Assembly (NCBI RefSeq): GCF_027270735.1
Contig: NZ_JAPWIJ010000003.1
Coordinates: 62,001 to 126,000 of the forward strand
Reading direction: 5' to 3'
DNA: 64,000 nucleotides
DNA from: Rhodococcus ruber
Lineage (GTDB): Bacteria > Actinomycetota > Actinomycetes > Mycobacteriales > Mycobacteriaceae
The notes under the pieces were generated by a model, which searched no databases, was not told the DNA's origin, and saw only the letters and a list, made by a program, of their open reading frames with translations. The first letter of the stretch is position 1. The number at the start of each line of letters is the position of its first letter. Shown piece by piece: positions 18,969 through 29,383 of the stretch. Both the position numbers and the translations under genes were made by a program.

Positions 18969-19397
18969 ATGAGTTCAGCAACCGACAACAACTCCGCTCC
19001 CGCCGTCCAGCTCACAGAAGAACAGTGGCGCGAGAAGCTGACCCCCGAGGAATACGCGGTGCTCCGCCAAGCAGGCACCGAGCGCCCGGGCGTCGGCGAG
19101 TACACCGACACCACCACCGAAGGCATCTACGAATGCCGAGCCTGCGGAGCCGAATTGTTCCGCAGCACCGAGAAGTTCGAATCCCACTGCGGCTGGCCGT
19201 CGTTCTTCGACCCGGCCGACAGCGACGCCGTCATCCTCAAGGAGGACACCACGCTCGGAATGCGTCGTGTCGAGGTCGTCTGCCGCAACTGCCACAGCCA
19301 CCTCGGCCACGTCTTCGAGGGCGAGGGCTACCCCACGCCGACCGATCAGCGGTACTGCATCAACTCGATCTCGCTGGTACTCAAGCCTGCATCCTGA
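18969..19397 (+). CDS. msrB: Peptide-methionine (R)-S-oxide reductase
   Basis: 142 aa MsrB that repairs methionine R-sulfoxide. Zinc-binding CxxC pairs are CRAC and CRNC, HSHLGHVFEGEG is the family core, and the catalytic cysteine is in QRYCINS. A second cysteine in SHCGWPSFF may act in resolution. It follows aftC after 27 nt and precedes the MaoC gene. Confidence 0.96.
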   Translation: MSSATDNNSAPAVQLTEEQWREKLTPEEYAVLRQAGTERPGVGEYTDTTTEGIYECRACGAELFRSTEKFESHCGWPSFFDPADSDAVILKEDTTLGMRRVEVVCRNCHSHLGHVFEGEGYPTPTDQRYCINSISLVLKPAS

Positions 19398-19425
19398 TCT
19401 GCTCTGCTCGAGCCATACTGTGAGC

Positions 19426-19884
19426 ATGCGCACTTTCACCTCTCCAGAGCAGATCAAAGCGGCCGTCGGCGAAGACCTCGGTACCAGTGACTGGCTGCAG
19501 ATCACCCAGGAACGGGTCAACACCTTCGCCGACGCCACCGGCGATCACCAGTGGATTCACGTGGACGTCGAGCGGGCGAAGAAGGAAAGCCCGTTCGGCG
19601 CGCCGATCGCACACGGTTTCCTGAGTTTGTCCCTGGTGTCGATGCTCAATTGGCAGATCTACACCATCGAGAACACCAAACTCGGAATCAACTACGGCTC
19701 CAACAAGGTTCGCTTCATCAATCCGGTGAAGGTCGGTGCCCACGTGCGCCTGCAGAGCACCCTGACCTCCGTCGAGGATGCGTCGGGCGGCGCGTTGCAG
19801 ATCGTGACAACGGGAACGTTGGAGATCGAGGGCGAGGACAAGCCTGCGCTCGTCGCCGAGATCATCTCTCGGGTGGTGTTCTGA
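19426..19884 (+). CDS. MaoC family dehydratase
   Basis: 152 aa single-hotdog R-specific hydratase. The catalytic signature FADATGDHQWIHVD and APIAHGFLSLSL are clear. Members hydrate enoyl-CoA or enoyl-ACP thioesters; the chain length is unknown. CATACT (19414-19419) lies 6 nt before ATG, suggesting a leaderless transcript. The 3' end overlaps that of the convergent molybdopterin gene by 23 nt. Confidence 0.92.
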   Translation: MRTFTSPEQIKAAVGEDLGTSDWLQITQERVNTFADATGDHQWIHVDVERAKKESPFGAPIAHGFLSLSLVSMLNWQIYTIENTKLGINYGSNKVRFINPVKVGAHVRLQSTLTSVEDASGGALQIVTTGTLEIEGEDKPALVAEIISRVVF

Positions 19885-22183
19885 CCTTCGTCCGCGCAGG
19901 TGGATCGAACGCGGTGATCGGCGGCAGTGCTTCGTCGTAGCGTTCGATCTCCACCAGCACATGCTGTCCGGTGCATCCACGCGACAGCGAGGACGCTCCG
20001 TCGTCTGCAGTGAGTACATTCACGCTGCCGTGCTTGCACATCGAGCCGGGATCGGCCGGATCGAGCGGGTCGTACCAGGCCCCGGTCGACAACTGAACTA
20101 CCGATTCCAGCATCGCGTCGTCGACGACCACACCGGCAAGGCACGAACCGCGGTCGTTGAACACCCGCACGACATCGCCGTCCGCCACTCCCCTGGCCGC
20201 GGCCGCGGACGGGTGCATGCGTATGGGCTCGCGGCCCTGAATCTTCGAGTGTCGGCTCACCGCACCGTGATCGAGCTGACTGTGCAGCCTGGTGCGTGGC
20301 TGGTTGGCGATCAGGTGCAACGGAAACTGCTGGGCGCGTGGCCCGCCGAGCCACTCCTGCGGCTCGAACCACATCGGATGCCCTCGGCAGTCGTCGTAGC
20401 CGAAGCCCGCCACCGTGGCCGAGAAGATCTCGATCTTGCCGCTCGGGGTGCGCAGGGCATTCCCGACCGGATCGGTTCGAAAATCTTGGAGGAACGTCAG
20501 ATCGTCCTCGGTCTGCATCCGAAACGACCCCTCACGCCGGAAATTTTCGTATTCCGGAGTATCGACGCCCCCGGCGCGCAGATATCCGCGCCACTGCCCG
20601 TACAGATGCTCCAGCCACTGCTGCGAGCTACGTCCCTCGGTGAACTGCTCGCCCACACCGAGTTTCGTCGCCAGCTCGGCGAAGGTGTCGTAGTCGTCGC
20701 GCGAATCGGCAAAGCGCTCGGCGGCCGGCTCCATCGCGACGAGCAACGGATCGTTGCGTGTGCAGCTCAGATCCGATCGTTCCAGTGACGTGGTCGACGG
20801 GACGACGATGTCGGCGTGCTTGGCCATCGGTGTCCAGTACGGATCATGTACGACGACCGTGTCGGGTCTACCGAGGGCGCGACGAAGCCGTCCGAGATCC
20901 TGGTGGTGATGGAACGGATTGCCGCCGGCCCAGTAGACGACCTTGATGTCCGGATACGTCGATCGCCGACCGTCGTAGTCGAATTCACCGCCGGGATCGA
21001 GCAACATGTCCGAGACCGCGGCAACCGGAATCAGATCGGGCACCGGATTGATTCCCTGGGGCAGAGTCGGCAAGGGATACGGCACGGGGGCCAGACCGGG
21101 CTCGTTCATCGAGCCGTAGCCGTGCCCGAATCCCCCACCGGGCACGCCGATCTGACCCAACATCGATGCCAGCGTGATGCCCATCCACGGGGCCTGCTCG
21201 CCGTGCTGCGTCCGTTGCAGTGACCACGTGACGGTGACCATCGTGCGTTTCGACGCCATCTCCCGCGCGAGTTCCGCGATGTCCGCGGGCTCGACACCGC
21301 AGATCGTCGACGCCCACTGCGGGGTCTTGGGTGTGCCGTCCGAGACGCCGAGCAGGTACCGCTCGAACTCCGGATAGCCCTCGCAGTACGTGTCGAGAAA
21401 GGCTGTGTCGTGCAACTTTTCGTCGGCGAGCACGAATGCGAGAGCCAACATCATCGCCACATCGGTACCGGGTCGCGGCGCAATCCATCGAGCGTCGCCG
21501 CTCATGTCGCTTCGTAGCGGACTGACGGTGACGATCTGGCCACCCCGGGCGCGCATCGCGGCGAGCGAGTCGACCGTCGGATGATCCGACGTACCGCCGT
21601 GATTGATACCGGTGTTCTTCACCGGAACTCCGCCGAACGCCACCAGCAATTCGGTGTGTGCGGCGATCACGTTCCAGGACGTGGAGCGCGAGAACATCTT
21701 CCAGTGCGCACCGAGGACGTGCGGCATGATGACACCGGTCGCACCCAATGAGTAGCTGTGCACCGATCGCGTGTAACCGCCGATGCAGTTCAGAAAGCGA
21801 TGCACCTGACTCTGCGCGTGATGGAAGCGTCCGGCACTCGCCCACCCGTACGACCCGCCGTAGATGGCGTTGTTACCGAATGTGTCCGCTACTCTGCGCA
21901 ACTCTTCGGACAGCACGTCGGTCAACTCGTCCCACGACACCTCGACGAACTCGTCGCTGCCACGCTTGTCGGTCGGACCCGGCCCGTGCTCGAGCCAGCC
22001 CCTACGCACCGACGGTGCGGTGACGCGGGATCGATGGGTCACCGACCCGACGAGGTTGCCCAACACCGGGGAGGGATTACTGTCGGTCACCTGGGGATGG
22101 ACCGCAGTGACATCGCGTCCGTCCGACTCCGCACGAAACATGCCCCAGTGGCCCATGTGCTGGACGCCGGCCACTCCGGTCAT
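19862..22183 (-). CDS. Molybdopterin-dependent oxidoreductase, BisC/DMSO reductase family
   Basis: 773 aa. It matches the biotin-sulfoxide/TMAO reductase branch: SWDELTDVLSEELRR, then YSLGATGVIMPHVLG, where the Ser after Tyr is the expected Mo ligand. The C-terminal cofactor domain carries LHLIANQPRTRLHSQLDHG. No Tat signal and no N-terminal [4Fe-4S] cysteines are seen, so a cytoplasmic BisC-like S- or N-oxide reductase is likely. No partner subunit or molybdenum-cofactor gene is nearby. It is 13 nt upstream of nothing on its strand except the MaoC convergence; the HAD gene start region precedes it. Confidence 0.87.
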   Translation of the reverse strand: MTGVAGVQHMGHWGMFRAESDGRDVTAVHPQVTDSNPSPVLGNLVGSVTHRSRVTAPSVRRGWLEHGPGPTDKRGSDEFVEVSWDELTDVLSEELRRVADTFGNNAIYGGSYGWASAGRFHHAQSQVHRFLNCIGGYTRSVHSYSLGATGVIMPHVLGAHWKMFSRSTSWNVIAAHTELLVAFGGVPVKNTGINHGGTSDHPTVDSLAAMRARGGQIVTVSPLRSDMSGDARWIAPRPGTDVAMMLALAFVLADEKLHDTAFLDTYCEGYPEFERYLLGVSDGTPKTPQWASTICGVEPADIAELAREMASKRTMVTVTWSLQRTQHGEQAPWMGITLASMLGQIGVPGGGFGHGYGSMNEPGLAPVPYPLPTLPQGINPVPDLIPVAAVSDMLLDPGGEFDYDGRRSTYPDIKVVYWAGGNPFHHHQDLGRLRRALGRPDTVVVHDPYWTPMAKHADIVVPSTTSLERSDLSCTRNDPLLVAMEPAAERFADSRDDYDTFAELATKLGVGEQFTEGRSSQQWLEHLYGQWRGYLRAGGVDTPEYENFRREGSFRMQTEDDLTFLQDFRTDPVGNALRTPSGKIEIFSATVAGFGYDDCRGHPMWFEPQEWLGGPRAQQFPLHLIANQPRTRLHSQLDHGAVSRHSKIQGREPIRMHPSAAAARGVADGDVVRVFNDRGSCLAGVVVDDAMLESVVQLSTGAWYDPLDPADPGSMCKHGSVNVLTADDGASSLSRGCTGQHVLVEIERYDEALPPITAFDPPARTKVRTPPER

Positions 22184-22196
22184 CGAACTACCCCGG

Positions 22197-22901
22197 TCAT
22201 CGAATTCCGAACGCGCTCAACGCCGCCAGCAGTGCATCGGGACGCTCGGATGTCGGTACGGGATCGACGAGCGCGAAGCTGCACCCGATCTCCCGCGCCG
22301 CCCCGTCGGCCTCGTCGCTGTCGCCCACCATCAACGTCACCGAGGGGTCGACACCCAAACTCGCGACTGCGTGCCGGAAGATCTCGGGCTGCGGTTTGAC
22401 GTGACCTACCTCGAAGGAGAGCACAAACTCGTCGACGTACCGATCGAGACCGCGATCGACGAAGGCCGGACGGATGTCGAAGGCGATGTTGCTCAGTACA
22501 CCGACCCGAATCGACTCGGCAGCAAGCTTTTTCAGGACCGACTCGGTGTCCGGGTACGGGGTCCACGAATCTGCATCGATCACTCGCCCGTAGACCGATT
22601 CCGCCTGCGCCCGGTCCGTGACACCGGACTGCGCGAGCACATGCAGATAGGCCCGCCGGTGCAGTGCCGGATCGAGGTCTCGATTTCGCCAGGCATGACG
22701 CGTTGCATCGTCGAACTCGACCGTCTCGCCTACCGGCGCGGTCATACGCCGCATCAGTTCCGCGGCGCCGGCACCGTCGACTGGGGTGCCGTCTGCGTCA
22801 TGGATGCCGTCGAACCAGGTCGGATCCTCCTCGAGCCTGAACAGCGTGCCCGAGAAGTCGAACAGGACGGCCTCGATCGTCGATGTGCCCGTCGTGGTCA
22901 C
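22197..22901 (-). CDS. HAD family hydrolase
   Basis: 234 aa haloacid dehalogenase-like phosphatase. Motif I is LFDFSGTLF (nucleophile Asp, but Ser at the usual +2 Asp/Thr position), motif II is GVLSNIAFD, the lysine is in [10 protein letters not shown], and motif IV is [11 protein letters not shown]. The cap insert spans about residues 20-95. The substrate is unknown; Ser at +2 is compatible with some dehalogenase-like members. The GTG/ATG region overlaps the hemQ gene end by 4 nt, placing it at the end of the heme operon. Confidence 0.86.
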   Translation of the reverse strand: MTTTGTSTIEAVLFDFSGTLFRLEEDPTWFDGIHDADGTPVDGAGAAELMRRMTAPVGETVEFDDATRHAWRNRDLDPALHRRAYLHVLAQSGVTDRAQAESVYGRVIDADSWTPYPDTESVLKKLAAESIRVGVLSNIAFDIRPAFVDRGLDRYVDEFVLSFEVGHVKPQPEIFRHAVASLGVDPSVTLMVGDSDEADGAAREIGCSFALVDPVPTSERPDALLAALSAFGIR

Positions 22902-23593
22902 GGCAGTGATTCGACGAGTGCGTCCACCTCGACCCGCGGGCCGGTGAAGAACGGGGTCTCCTCACGCACGTGCCGTCGCGCCTCGGTGGCACGCAGATCC
23001 CGCATCAGATCGACGATGCGGTCCAACTCGGGAGCCTCGAAGGCCAGAATCCACTCGTAGTCGCCCAGTGCGAACGACGGCACGGTGTTCGCGCGCACGT
23101 CCTTGTAGTCACGCGCGGCCTTGCCGTGGTCGGCGAGCATCGTGCGGCGCTCGTCGTCGGGCAGCAGATACCAGTCGATCGACCGGACGAACGGGTAGAC
23201 GCAGATGTACGCACCCGGATCCTCACCCGCGATGAAGGCCGGGACGTGACTCTTGTTGAACTCCGCCGGGCGGTGCAGTGCGGTGTTGCTCCAGACCGGA
23301 GTGCTTGCCTTGCCCAGCGCGGTGGTGCGCCGGAAGTCCGAGTAGGTGGCTTGCAGGTCCTCGATGCGCTCGGCATGCGTCCAGACCATGAAATCGGCGT
23401 CCGCGCGCATGCCGGCGATGTCGTACACACCCCGCACTGCGACGCCCTTGTCTTCACGGCCTTCGAAGAAGACTTTCGCCTCCTTGGCCGCTGCGGCCCG
23501 ATCGTCGCCCAGCACACCGGGCGTGACCTTGTAGACCGAGAACATCAGATAGCGGAGTGTCGAATTGAGCGCTGAGTAATCGAGGCGTGCCAT
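22898..23593 (-). CDS. hemQ: Coproheme decarboxylase (HemQ/ChdC)
   Basis: 231 aa chlorite-dismutase-fold enzyme that converts coproheme III to heme b by peroxide-driven decarboxylation, the last step of the coproporphyrin-dependent pathway of Gram-positive bacteria. The proximal heme ligand is the His in [16 protein letters not shown]. The segment [12 protein letters not shown] and the C-terminal [20 protein letters not shown] are family blocks. It follows hemY by 4 nt and overlaps the HAD gene. Confidence 0.94.
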   Translation of the reverse strand: MARLDYSALNSTLRYLMFSVYKVTPGVLGDDRAAAAKEAKVFFEGREDKGVAVRGVYDIAGMRADADFMVWTHAERIEDLQATYSDFRRTTALGKASTPVWSNTALHRPAEFNKSHVPAFIAGEDPGAYICVYPFVRSIDWYLLPDDERRTMLADHGKAARDYKDVRANTVPSFALGDYEWILAFEAPELDRIVDLMRDLRATEARRHVREETPFFTGPRVEVDALVESLP

Positions 23594-23597
23594 GGCC

Positions 23598-24953
23598 CTA
23601 TCGTGCCACTTCGATCAGCCGGGCGGCAGCAGTGGTGGCGGACGCAATACATGCGGGTACACCGACGCCGCGCTGCCAGGCCCCGGTGACCTCGAGGCCG
23701 GGTAGATCGGCGACCCCGGACTCGACGGCGGCAACGCGATCAAGGTGTCCGGGCGCGTACTGAGGCAAGCCGCCCGGCCAGCGCTGCACTGTCGCGGCCA
23801 GCGGTCGTGCACCGATGCCGGCCACCGTCCGCAGATCGTTCGACGCTGTCTCGATCGACTCCTCGTCGGATCGATCCGAGGCCGTGGAGTCGCCGAACCG
23901 GCCGAGCGAGGCCCGCAGCAATACCGCATCACGCTCACCCAGGTGTGGCCACTTCCGGCTCGACAACGTGAACGCCTTGACATCGAGACCTGCGTCCGTC
24001 GCCACGAGAATGCCCGAATTCTGCGGCAGTTCGGTCGCTTTCGGAAAGGCCAGCGCCACGACGACCGACGACGCCAGCTCGATACTGCGCGCAGCCCGCG
24101 ACGCCTCGGGTGCCACCGCAGCGATCAGCTGACCGAGAACGGGCGCGGGTACCGCCAGGACCAGGCCGTCCACAACGCCCACGCGATCGACGTACCAGCC
24201 GTTCGCCTCGCGGCGTACATCTGCGACGCCTGTGTCGACGATCGTTCGGGCACCGGTCGCGGCGATCAGAGCGTCGAGCAGCACCGCATAGCCGTCGCGC
24301 AGCCCGCCGAACACCGGTCCCGGCGACGGCGTGGGCAGTGCCGCCAGCACTGCCTCGGTCAGGCTCGCTGCCCCGCCGTCCAATGCGGCTGCCAACGTCG
24401 GAAGTGCCGCTCGGACGCCGATCGAGCTCGCCGAGCCGGAGTACACGCCGCCGAGCAGCGGGTCTACCGAACGGCTGACGACTTGGGAGCCGAAGCGGCT
24501 ACCCACCAGATCGGCCACGCTGACGTCCGAGCCCGCGGTCCACGTGAACGGCCGTGTTGTTTCGCTCTCGATGAGGTGCAGTTCTGCCGGGTCCACCAGA
24601 TCCCGCACCGAATCGGCCGAGGACGGTATGCCCATCAAGGTGCCCAGTGGGAGCGCGTGCGTTCGGCCACCGGAGTAGACCAGCGGACGCGCCGACGACG
24701 GGTGCACCAGCTGATCCGACAGGCCGAGTTCGGCGAGCAGGGCCGGTACTTCCGGACGACGGCCGATGAACGCTTCCGCGCCGACATCGAGCGACTCGGC
24801 ACCGACCTCGGTGGTCCGCAGGGTGCCACCGAGGCGAGGGGACGCCTCGACGAGAGTGATCTCGGCATCGGGTCCACAGGCCTGCCGGAGGCGATACGCC
24901 GCGACGAGGCCGGAGATCCCGCCGCCGACCACGGCGTAGCGCCGCACCGTCAC
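23598..24953 (-). CDS. hemY: Coproporphyrinogen III/protoporphyrinogen oxidase (HemY/CgoX)
   Basis: 451 aa FAD-dependent oxidase. The dinucleotide fold is [15 protein letters not shown] at residues 8-22, and the conserved C-terminal segment [15 protein letters not shown] marks the FAD cap. With HemQ next door the substrate is most likely coproporphyrinogen III, although HemY naming is usual. GTG at 24953 overlaps the hemE stop (GTGA). Operon order is hemE-hemY-hemQ; ferrochelatase is not in the window. Confidence 0.93.
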   Translation of the reverse strand: MTVRRYAVVGGGISGLVAAYRLRQACGPDAEITLVEASPRLGGTLRTTEVGAESLDVGAEAFIGRRPEVPALLAELGLSDQLVHPSSARPLVYSGGRTHALPLGTLMGIPSSADSVRDLVDPAELHLIESETTRPFTWTAGSDVSVADLVGSRFGSQVVSRSVDPLLGGVYSGSASSIGVRAALPTLAAALDGGAASLTEAVLAALPTPSPGPVFGGLRDGYAVLLDALIAATGARTIVDTGVADVRREANGWYVDRVGVVDGLVLAVPAPVLGQLIAAVAPEASRAARSIELASSVVVALAFPKATELPQNSGILVATDAGLDVKAFTLSSRKWPHLGERDAVLLRASLGRFGDSTASDRSDEESIETASNDLRTVAGIGARPLAATVQRWPGGLPQYAPGHLDRVAAVESGVADLPGLEVTGAWQRGVGVPACIASATTAAARLIEVAR

Positions 24954-26023
24954 AACGAATGCACCAACGAGACCACCCGGGTCAGAATCTCGGGATCGGT
25001 GTCGGGCAACACCCCGTGGCCGAGGTTGAACACATGTCCCCGCGCACCCGCCGCCACCGCGCGGTCGGCTTCGGCGGCAATACGTCGAACTTCGGCCTCG
25101 ACGGCATCCCAGCCGGCGAACAGCACCGCGGGATCGAGATTTCCCTGCAGCACCTTGCCGCCGCCGACTCGGTGCACGGCGTCGTCGAGCGGAATCCGCC
25201 AGTCGACACCGACCACATCGGCACCGGCCTCACCCATCGCACCGAGCAACTCGCCGGTACCGACCCCGAAGTGAATCTTGGGAACGCCGGCCGAGGACAC
25301 GGCGTCGAACACTCGCGTCGAGTGCGGCAGCACGTACTCGCGGTAGTCGGCCAGCGACAGTGCTCCCGCCCACGAGTCGAACACCTGCACCGCGTCCACT
25401 CCGGCGGCCAGCTGAGCCTGCAAGAACGTGATCGTCGTGGTCGCCAGCGCGTCGAGCAGGGCATGCCAGGTCGCCGGGTCGGACCGCATCAGCGCCTTGG
25501 TCTTCTCGTGATTGCGGCTGGGGCCACCCTCGACCAGGTAGGACGCGAGGGTGAACGGCGCTCCGGCGAACCCGATGAGCGGCGTGCCCGCGAGCTCCCG
25601 GGTGAGGATCCGCACCGCATCGGCCACCGGCTCGACCTGATCGGCGGTCAAGGTGGGCAGCGCCGCGACATCGGCCGCCGAACGCACCGGCTGAGCCACG
25701 ACCGGGCCGGTGCCGGCAACGATGTCCAGATCGATACCGGCAGCCTTGAGCGGAACCACGATGTCCGAGAACAGGATTGCCGCGTCCACATCGTGTCTAC
25801 GGACAGGTTGCAGCGTAATCTCGGCCACCAGATCCGGCCGGAAGCACGAATCCAGCATGCCGATGCCTGCGCGGATCTTTCGGTATTCGGGAAGCGACCT
25901 GCCGGCCTGACGCATGAACCACACCGGCCGACGCGAGGGCGTTTCGCCGGCGATCGCGGCCAAGAACGGCGCGTCCGGGAGTTCTCGACGGGCGGGGGCT
26001 GTGGTGTGTGCTTCGGCGTTCAT
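24950..26023 (-). CDS. hemE: Uroporphyrinogen decarboxylase
   Basis: 357 aa enzyme that decarboxylates uroporphyrinogen III to coproporphyrinogen III. Signatures are [16 protein letters not shown] near residue 32, the catalytic aspartate in [32 protein letters not shown] and [14 protein letters not shown] 26023 gives a normal-length protein; the longer frame would cross into the divergent DUF3000 start. First gene of the heme group. Confidence 0.96.
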   Translation of the reverse strand: MNAEAHTTAPARRELPDAPFLAAIAGETPSRRPVWFMRQAGRSLPEYRKIRAGIGMLDSCFRPDLVAEITLQPVRRHDVDAAILFSDIVVPLKAAGIDLDIVAGTGPVVAQPVRSAADVAALPTLTADQVEPVADAVRILTRELAGTPLIGFAGAPFTLASYLVEGGPSRNHEKTKALMRSDPATWHALLDALATTTITFLQAQLAAGVDAVQVFDSWAGALSLADYREYVLPHSTRVFDAVSSAGVPKIHFGVGTGELLGAMGEAGADVVGVDWRIPLDDAVHRVGGGKVLQGNLDPAVLFAGWDAVEAEVRRIAAEADRAVAAGARGHVFNLGHGVLPDTDPEILTRVVSLVHSL

Positions 26024-26148
26024 CGAGTTCCATGCTGCCACGCGCCGGGATAGCTTCTGCCACCAAGGGCGACACACCCACTTCGGTTCCATCACGGCTC
26101 GGCGCGCCTCCGCCGCCGGACAACGTGACGCGTCTAACGTCCGATCAC

Positions 26149-26748
26149 GTGACCGAACCCGAATCCACCGCCGAACCTGCGCCTTTCCGCGCCGCCATCG
26201 ACGCGATGCATCGGGCCCAGGTCCACCCGGCAATCGAGATCGGTCCGATCCGGCCGCCGCAGCGACTCGCGCCGTACAGCTACGCTATCGGCGCCGAAGT
26301 CAAGCACCCGGATTCCGAGCAGGTCGACGAACAGAGCGACGGCGACGCATTCGGCCGCTTGATTCTGCTGTACGACCCCGACGGGGCAGAAGCCTGGAAC
26401 GGGACGCTTCGACTGGTTGCTTACATTCAAGCGGACGTCGACGAATCGTTGGCCGACGATCCCCTGCTCCCCGAGGTCGGGTGGAGTTGGCTGGTCGACG
26501 CACTGGAGTCACGGTCGGAGCCGCTCAACGCACTCGGCGGCACCGTCACCTCGACCAGTTCGGTGCGCTACGGCGATATCGCCGGTCCCCCCAAGGCCCA
26601 TCAGCTCGAACTTCGCGCGTCCTGGACTGCGACGTCCGAAGATCTCTCGACGCATGTCGAGGCCTTCTGCGAGGTTCTCGCGTACGCGGCGGGTCTGCCG
26701 CCCGCGGGCATCACCACCCTCGGTCAACGCAGTTCCAGCCGGACATAG
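26149..26748 (+). CDS. DUF3000 family protein
   Basis: 199 aa. Characteristic features are [20 protein letters not shown] near the N-terminus and [12 protein letters not shown], then [24 protein letters not shown]. This matches the actinobacterial DUF3000 family, whose function is unknown. GTG at 26149 lies 8 nt after TAACGT (26135-26140), consistent with leaderless expression, and is preferred over the long upstream frame. Located between hemE and rnd as in M. tuberculosis. Confidence 0.88.
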   Translation: MTEPESTAEPAPFRAAIDAMHRAQVHPAIEIGPIRPPQRLAPYSYAIGAEVKHPDSEQVDEQSDGDAFGRLILLYDPDGAEAWNGTLRLVAYIQADVDESLADDPLLPEVGWSWLVDALESRSEPLNALGGTVTSTSSVRYGDIAGPPKAHQLELRASWTATSEDLSTHVEAFCEVLAYAAGLPPAGITTLGQRSSSRT

Positions 26749-26788
26749 TCTCCGGACCCACCGACCGTAGGGCTTAGAGTCACTGTCC

Positions 26789-28084
26789 ATGTCAGCCGAG
26801 AGTTCCCCCGACACCACGTCGGACGACGCCACGTCGGACGAGCAGGTCAACGAGCCGGTCGCCGTTCCGTTGCTTGCCCCGGCCGACGGTGTGCCCGACG
26901 TCGTGGACACACCGGACGCCGTTCTCGCGGCCGCGAAGCTCCTCGCCGCAGGTCACGGGCCTCTCGCCGTCGACGCCGAACGCGCATCGGGCTTTCGGTA
27001 CTCCCAGCGCGCTTACCTGCTGCAGTTTCGTCGCCGCGGAGCCGGCACCGTTCTGCTCGATCCGATCCCGGTCACCGGCGACCTCGCTCCACTCGCCGAG
27101 GTGATCAACCCGCTCGAATGGGTGCTGCACTCCGCCGATCAGGACCTCCCGGGACTGGCCGAACTCGGCCTGGTCCCCGCCACGCTCTACGACACCGAGC
27201 TCGCCGGCCGTCTCGCCGGATTCGAGCGCGTCGGCCTCGGTGCCATCGTCGAACGCACCCTCGGACTGGCGCTGCAGAAGGGTCACGGCGCTGCCGACTG
27301 GTCTACTCGTCCCCTGCCCGACACCTGGCTCAACTACGCCGCGCTCGACGTCGAAGTTCTGCTCGAGCTTCGCGACGCAATGGCCGCGGAGCTCGAACGA
27401 CAAGGTAAAACGGATTGGGCGGCAGAGGAATTCGCCCACATCCTCTCTCTCGGACCGCCCAAACCCAAGACCGACAGGTGGCGTCGAACATCGGGGATTC
27501 ACGCGATCAAGTCTCCCCGCACGCTCGCTGCCGTCCGCGAATTGTGGACCACCCGAGACGAATTGGCGGCCAAACGTGACGTGGCACCGAGCCGGGTGCT
27601 GCCGGACTCGGCGATCGTGGCGGCGGCAACCGCCGATCCGAAGACCTCGCGCGAGCTCGAGCAACTACCGGTCTTCGGTGGCCCTCGCCAGCGTCGCTCT
27701 TCCCGGCTGTGGGCCTCGGCACTCACACGTGCGCGGGCCCTGCCGACCGCCGAGTTGCCGTCCATGGCAGCGTCTTTCGACGGCCCTCCCCCGGTCAATC
27801 GATGGGCACGTCGCGATCCCGACGCAGCGGCCAGGCTCGCCGACGTGCGAGCGGCGATGACCGAGCTCAGCGAGTCGGTGTCGGTTCCGGTCGAGAACCT
27901 CCTGATGCCGGACCTGCTACGTCGATTGGTATGGGATTGGCGGACTCCCGACGACGAAGCTCTCGATCCCGAAGAGCTGATCGACACTCGGTTGACCGAA
28001 GGAGGGGCGCGGCCCTGGCAACGCTCGCTGGTGGTACCGGTTCTGGCGAAGGCACTGCACCCTTCTCAAGTTACCGACGGGTAA
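26789..28084 (+). CDS. rnd: Ribonuclease D
   Basis: 431 aa DEDD 3'-5' exoribonuclease with an HRDC domain. Exo motifs are AVDAERAS (I), HSADQDLPGL (II) and NYAALDVEVLLELRD (III, with the Tyr of DEDDy enzymes). The HRDC region spans about residues 225-300, and a second helical module follows. It trims stable RNA 3' ends. TAGAGT lies 8 nt before ATG, so the mRNA may be leaderless. In M. tuberculosis the next gene is dxs; here about 7.5 kb intervene. Confidence 0.94.
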   Translation: MSAESSPDTTSDDATSDEQVNEPVAVPLLAPADGVPDVVDTPDAVLAAAKLLAAGHGPLAVDAERASGFRYSQRAYLLQFRRRGAGTVLLDPIPVTGDLAPLAEVINPLEWVLHSADQDLPGLAELGLVPATLYDTELAGRLAGFERVGLGAIVERTLGLALQKGHGAADWSTRPLPDTWLNYAALDVEVLLELRDAMAAELERQGKTDWAAEEFAHILSLGPPKPKTDRWRRTSGIHAIKSPRTLAAVRELWTTRDELAAKRDVAPSRVLPDSAIVAAATADPKTSRELEQLPVFGGPRQRRSSRLWASALTRARALPTAELPSMAASFDGPPPVNRWARRDPDAAARLADVRAAMTELSESVSVPVENLLMPDLLRRLVWDWRTPDDEALDPEELIDTRLTEGGARPWQRSLVVPVLAKALHPSQVTDG

Positions 28085-28156
28085 TACCCGCTACAGTAGG
28101 TGGCGCGTCCGGGCACCCGGACGAGTCGTCCGCATCTGTCGGGAGGATCGAAAAGC

Positions 28157-29383
28157 GTGTCTGTACCCGCGTCCACCAGCTCACAAAGGAATGTTGTCTT
28201 CGTCGACGGCATCCGCACTCCGTTCGGCAAAGCAGGCCCCAAGGGCATGTACGCCGACACTCGCGCAGACGACCTGGTCGTCAAGGCAATCCGCGAACTC
28301 CTTCGCAAGAACCCCAACCTCCCTCCCGAGCGCATCGACGAGGTCGCCATCGCCGCGACCACGCAGACCGGTGACCAGGGGCTGACCATCGGCCGCACGT
28401 CCGCCCTGCTCGCCGGACTCCCCCGCAGCGTCCCCGGATTCGCCATCGACCGGATGTGCGCCGGCGCGATGACCTCGGTGACCACCACGGGTTCGGGTAT
28501 CGGCTTCGGCCAGTACGACGTCGTCATCGCCGGTGGCGTCGAGCACATGGGCCGCCACCCGATGGGTGAGGGTGTCGATCCCAACCCGCGCTTCCTCGCC
28601 GACAAACTCGTCGATCCCAGTGCTCTCGTGATGGGCAACACCGCCGAGAACCTGCACGACCGGTTCCCGAGCATCACCAAGGACCGCACCGACGCCTACG
28701 CCGTCGCCAGCCAGAACAAGTACGACGCGGCGAAGAAGGCCGGCTACATCGCCGACACCCTCGTCCCCGTCGCCACCAAGTCCGCCGCAGGGTGGGGCCT
28801 GGCCACCGAGGACGAGCCGCCTCGCCCCGGCACCACCGTCGAAGACCTCGCCAAGCTCAAGACGCCGTTCCGTCCTGCCGGTCGCGTCACCGCAGGCAAC
28901 GCCGCGGGACTCAACGACGGTGCCACCGCCGCGATCCTCGCCGGCGAGGACACCGCACACGAGCTCGGCCTGAACATCGGCATGCGGATGGTCGGCTTCA
29001 GCTTCGCCGGCGTCGACCCGGCCGTCATGGGCATCGGCCCGGTTCCCGCCACCGAAAAGCTGCTCGGCCGAACAGGATTGAGCATCGAAGACATCGGCCT
29101 GTTCGAGATCAACGAGGCATTCGCCATCCAGGTGCTTGCCTTCCTCGAGCACTACGGCATCGCCGACGACGATCCCCGCGTCAACCAGTGGGGAGGTGCC
29201 ATCGCGTGTGGCCACCCCCTCGCGTCCTCGGGCGTCCGACTGATGACCCAGCTGAGCCGCCAGTTCGCCCAGCAACCCGACGTCCGCTACGGCCTGACGA
29301 CCATGTGCATCGGTCTCGGCATGGGCGGCACCGTCATCTGGGAGAACCCCAACCACGCTGACTACTCAGGAGCGAAGGCATGA
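28157..29383 (+). CDS. fadA: Acetyl-CoA acyltransferase (thiolase, FadA)
   Basis: 408 aa thiolase for the last step of beta-oxidation. The acylated cysteine is in AIDRMCAGAM, the NEAFA motif is present, and CGHPLASSG and TMCIGLGMGG carry the catalytic His and second Cys. GTG 28157 is chosen because GGGAGG lies about 10 nt upstream. A TACAGT -10-like box at 28092-28097 would drive it. The stop overlaps fadB as ATGA, so FadA and FadB are made together as the two subunits of the trifunctional complex. Confidence 0.95.
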   Translation: MSVPASTSSQRNVVFVDGIRTPFGKAGPKGMYADTRADDLVVKAIRELLRKNPNLPPERIDEVAIAATTQTGDQGLTIGRTSALLAGLPRSVPGFAIDRMCAGAMTSVTTTGSGIGFGQYDVVIAGGVEHMGRHPMGEGVDPNPRFLADKLVDPSALVMGNTAENLHDRFPSITKDRTDAYAVASQNKYDAAKKAGYIADTLVPVATKSAAGWGLATEDEPPRPGTTVEDLAKLKTPFRPAGRVTAGNAAGLNDGATAAILAGEDTAHELGLNIGMRMVGFSFAGVDPAVMGIGPVPATEKLLGRTGLSIEDIGLFEINEAFAIQVLAFLEHYGIADDDPRVNQWGGAIACGHPLASSGVRLMTQLSRQFAQQPDVRYGLTTMCIGLGMGGTVIWENPNHADYSGAKA

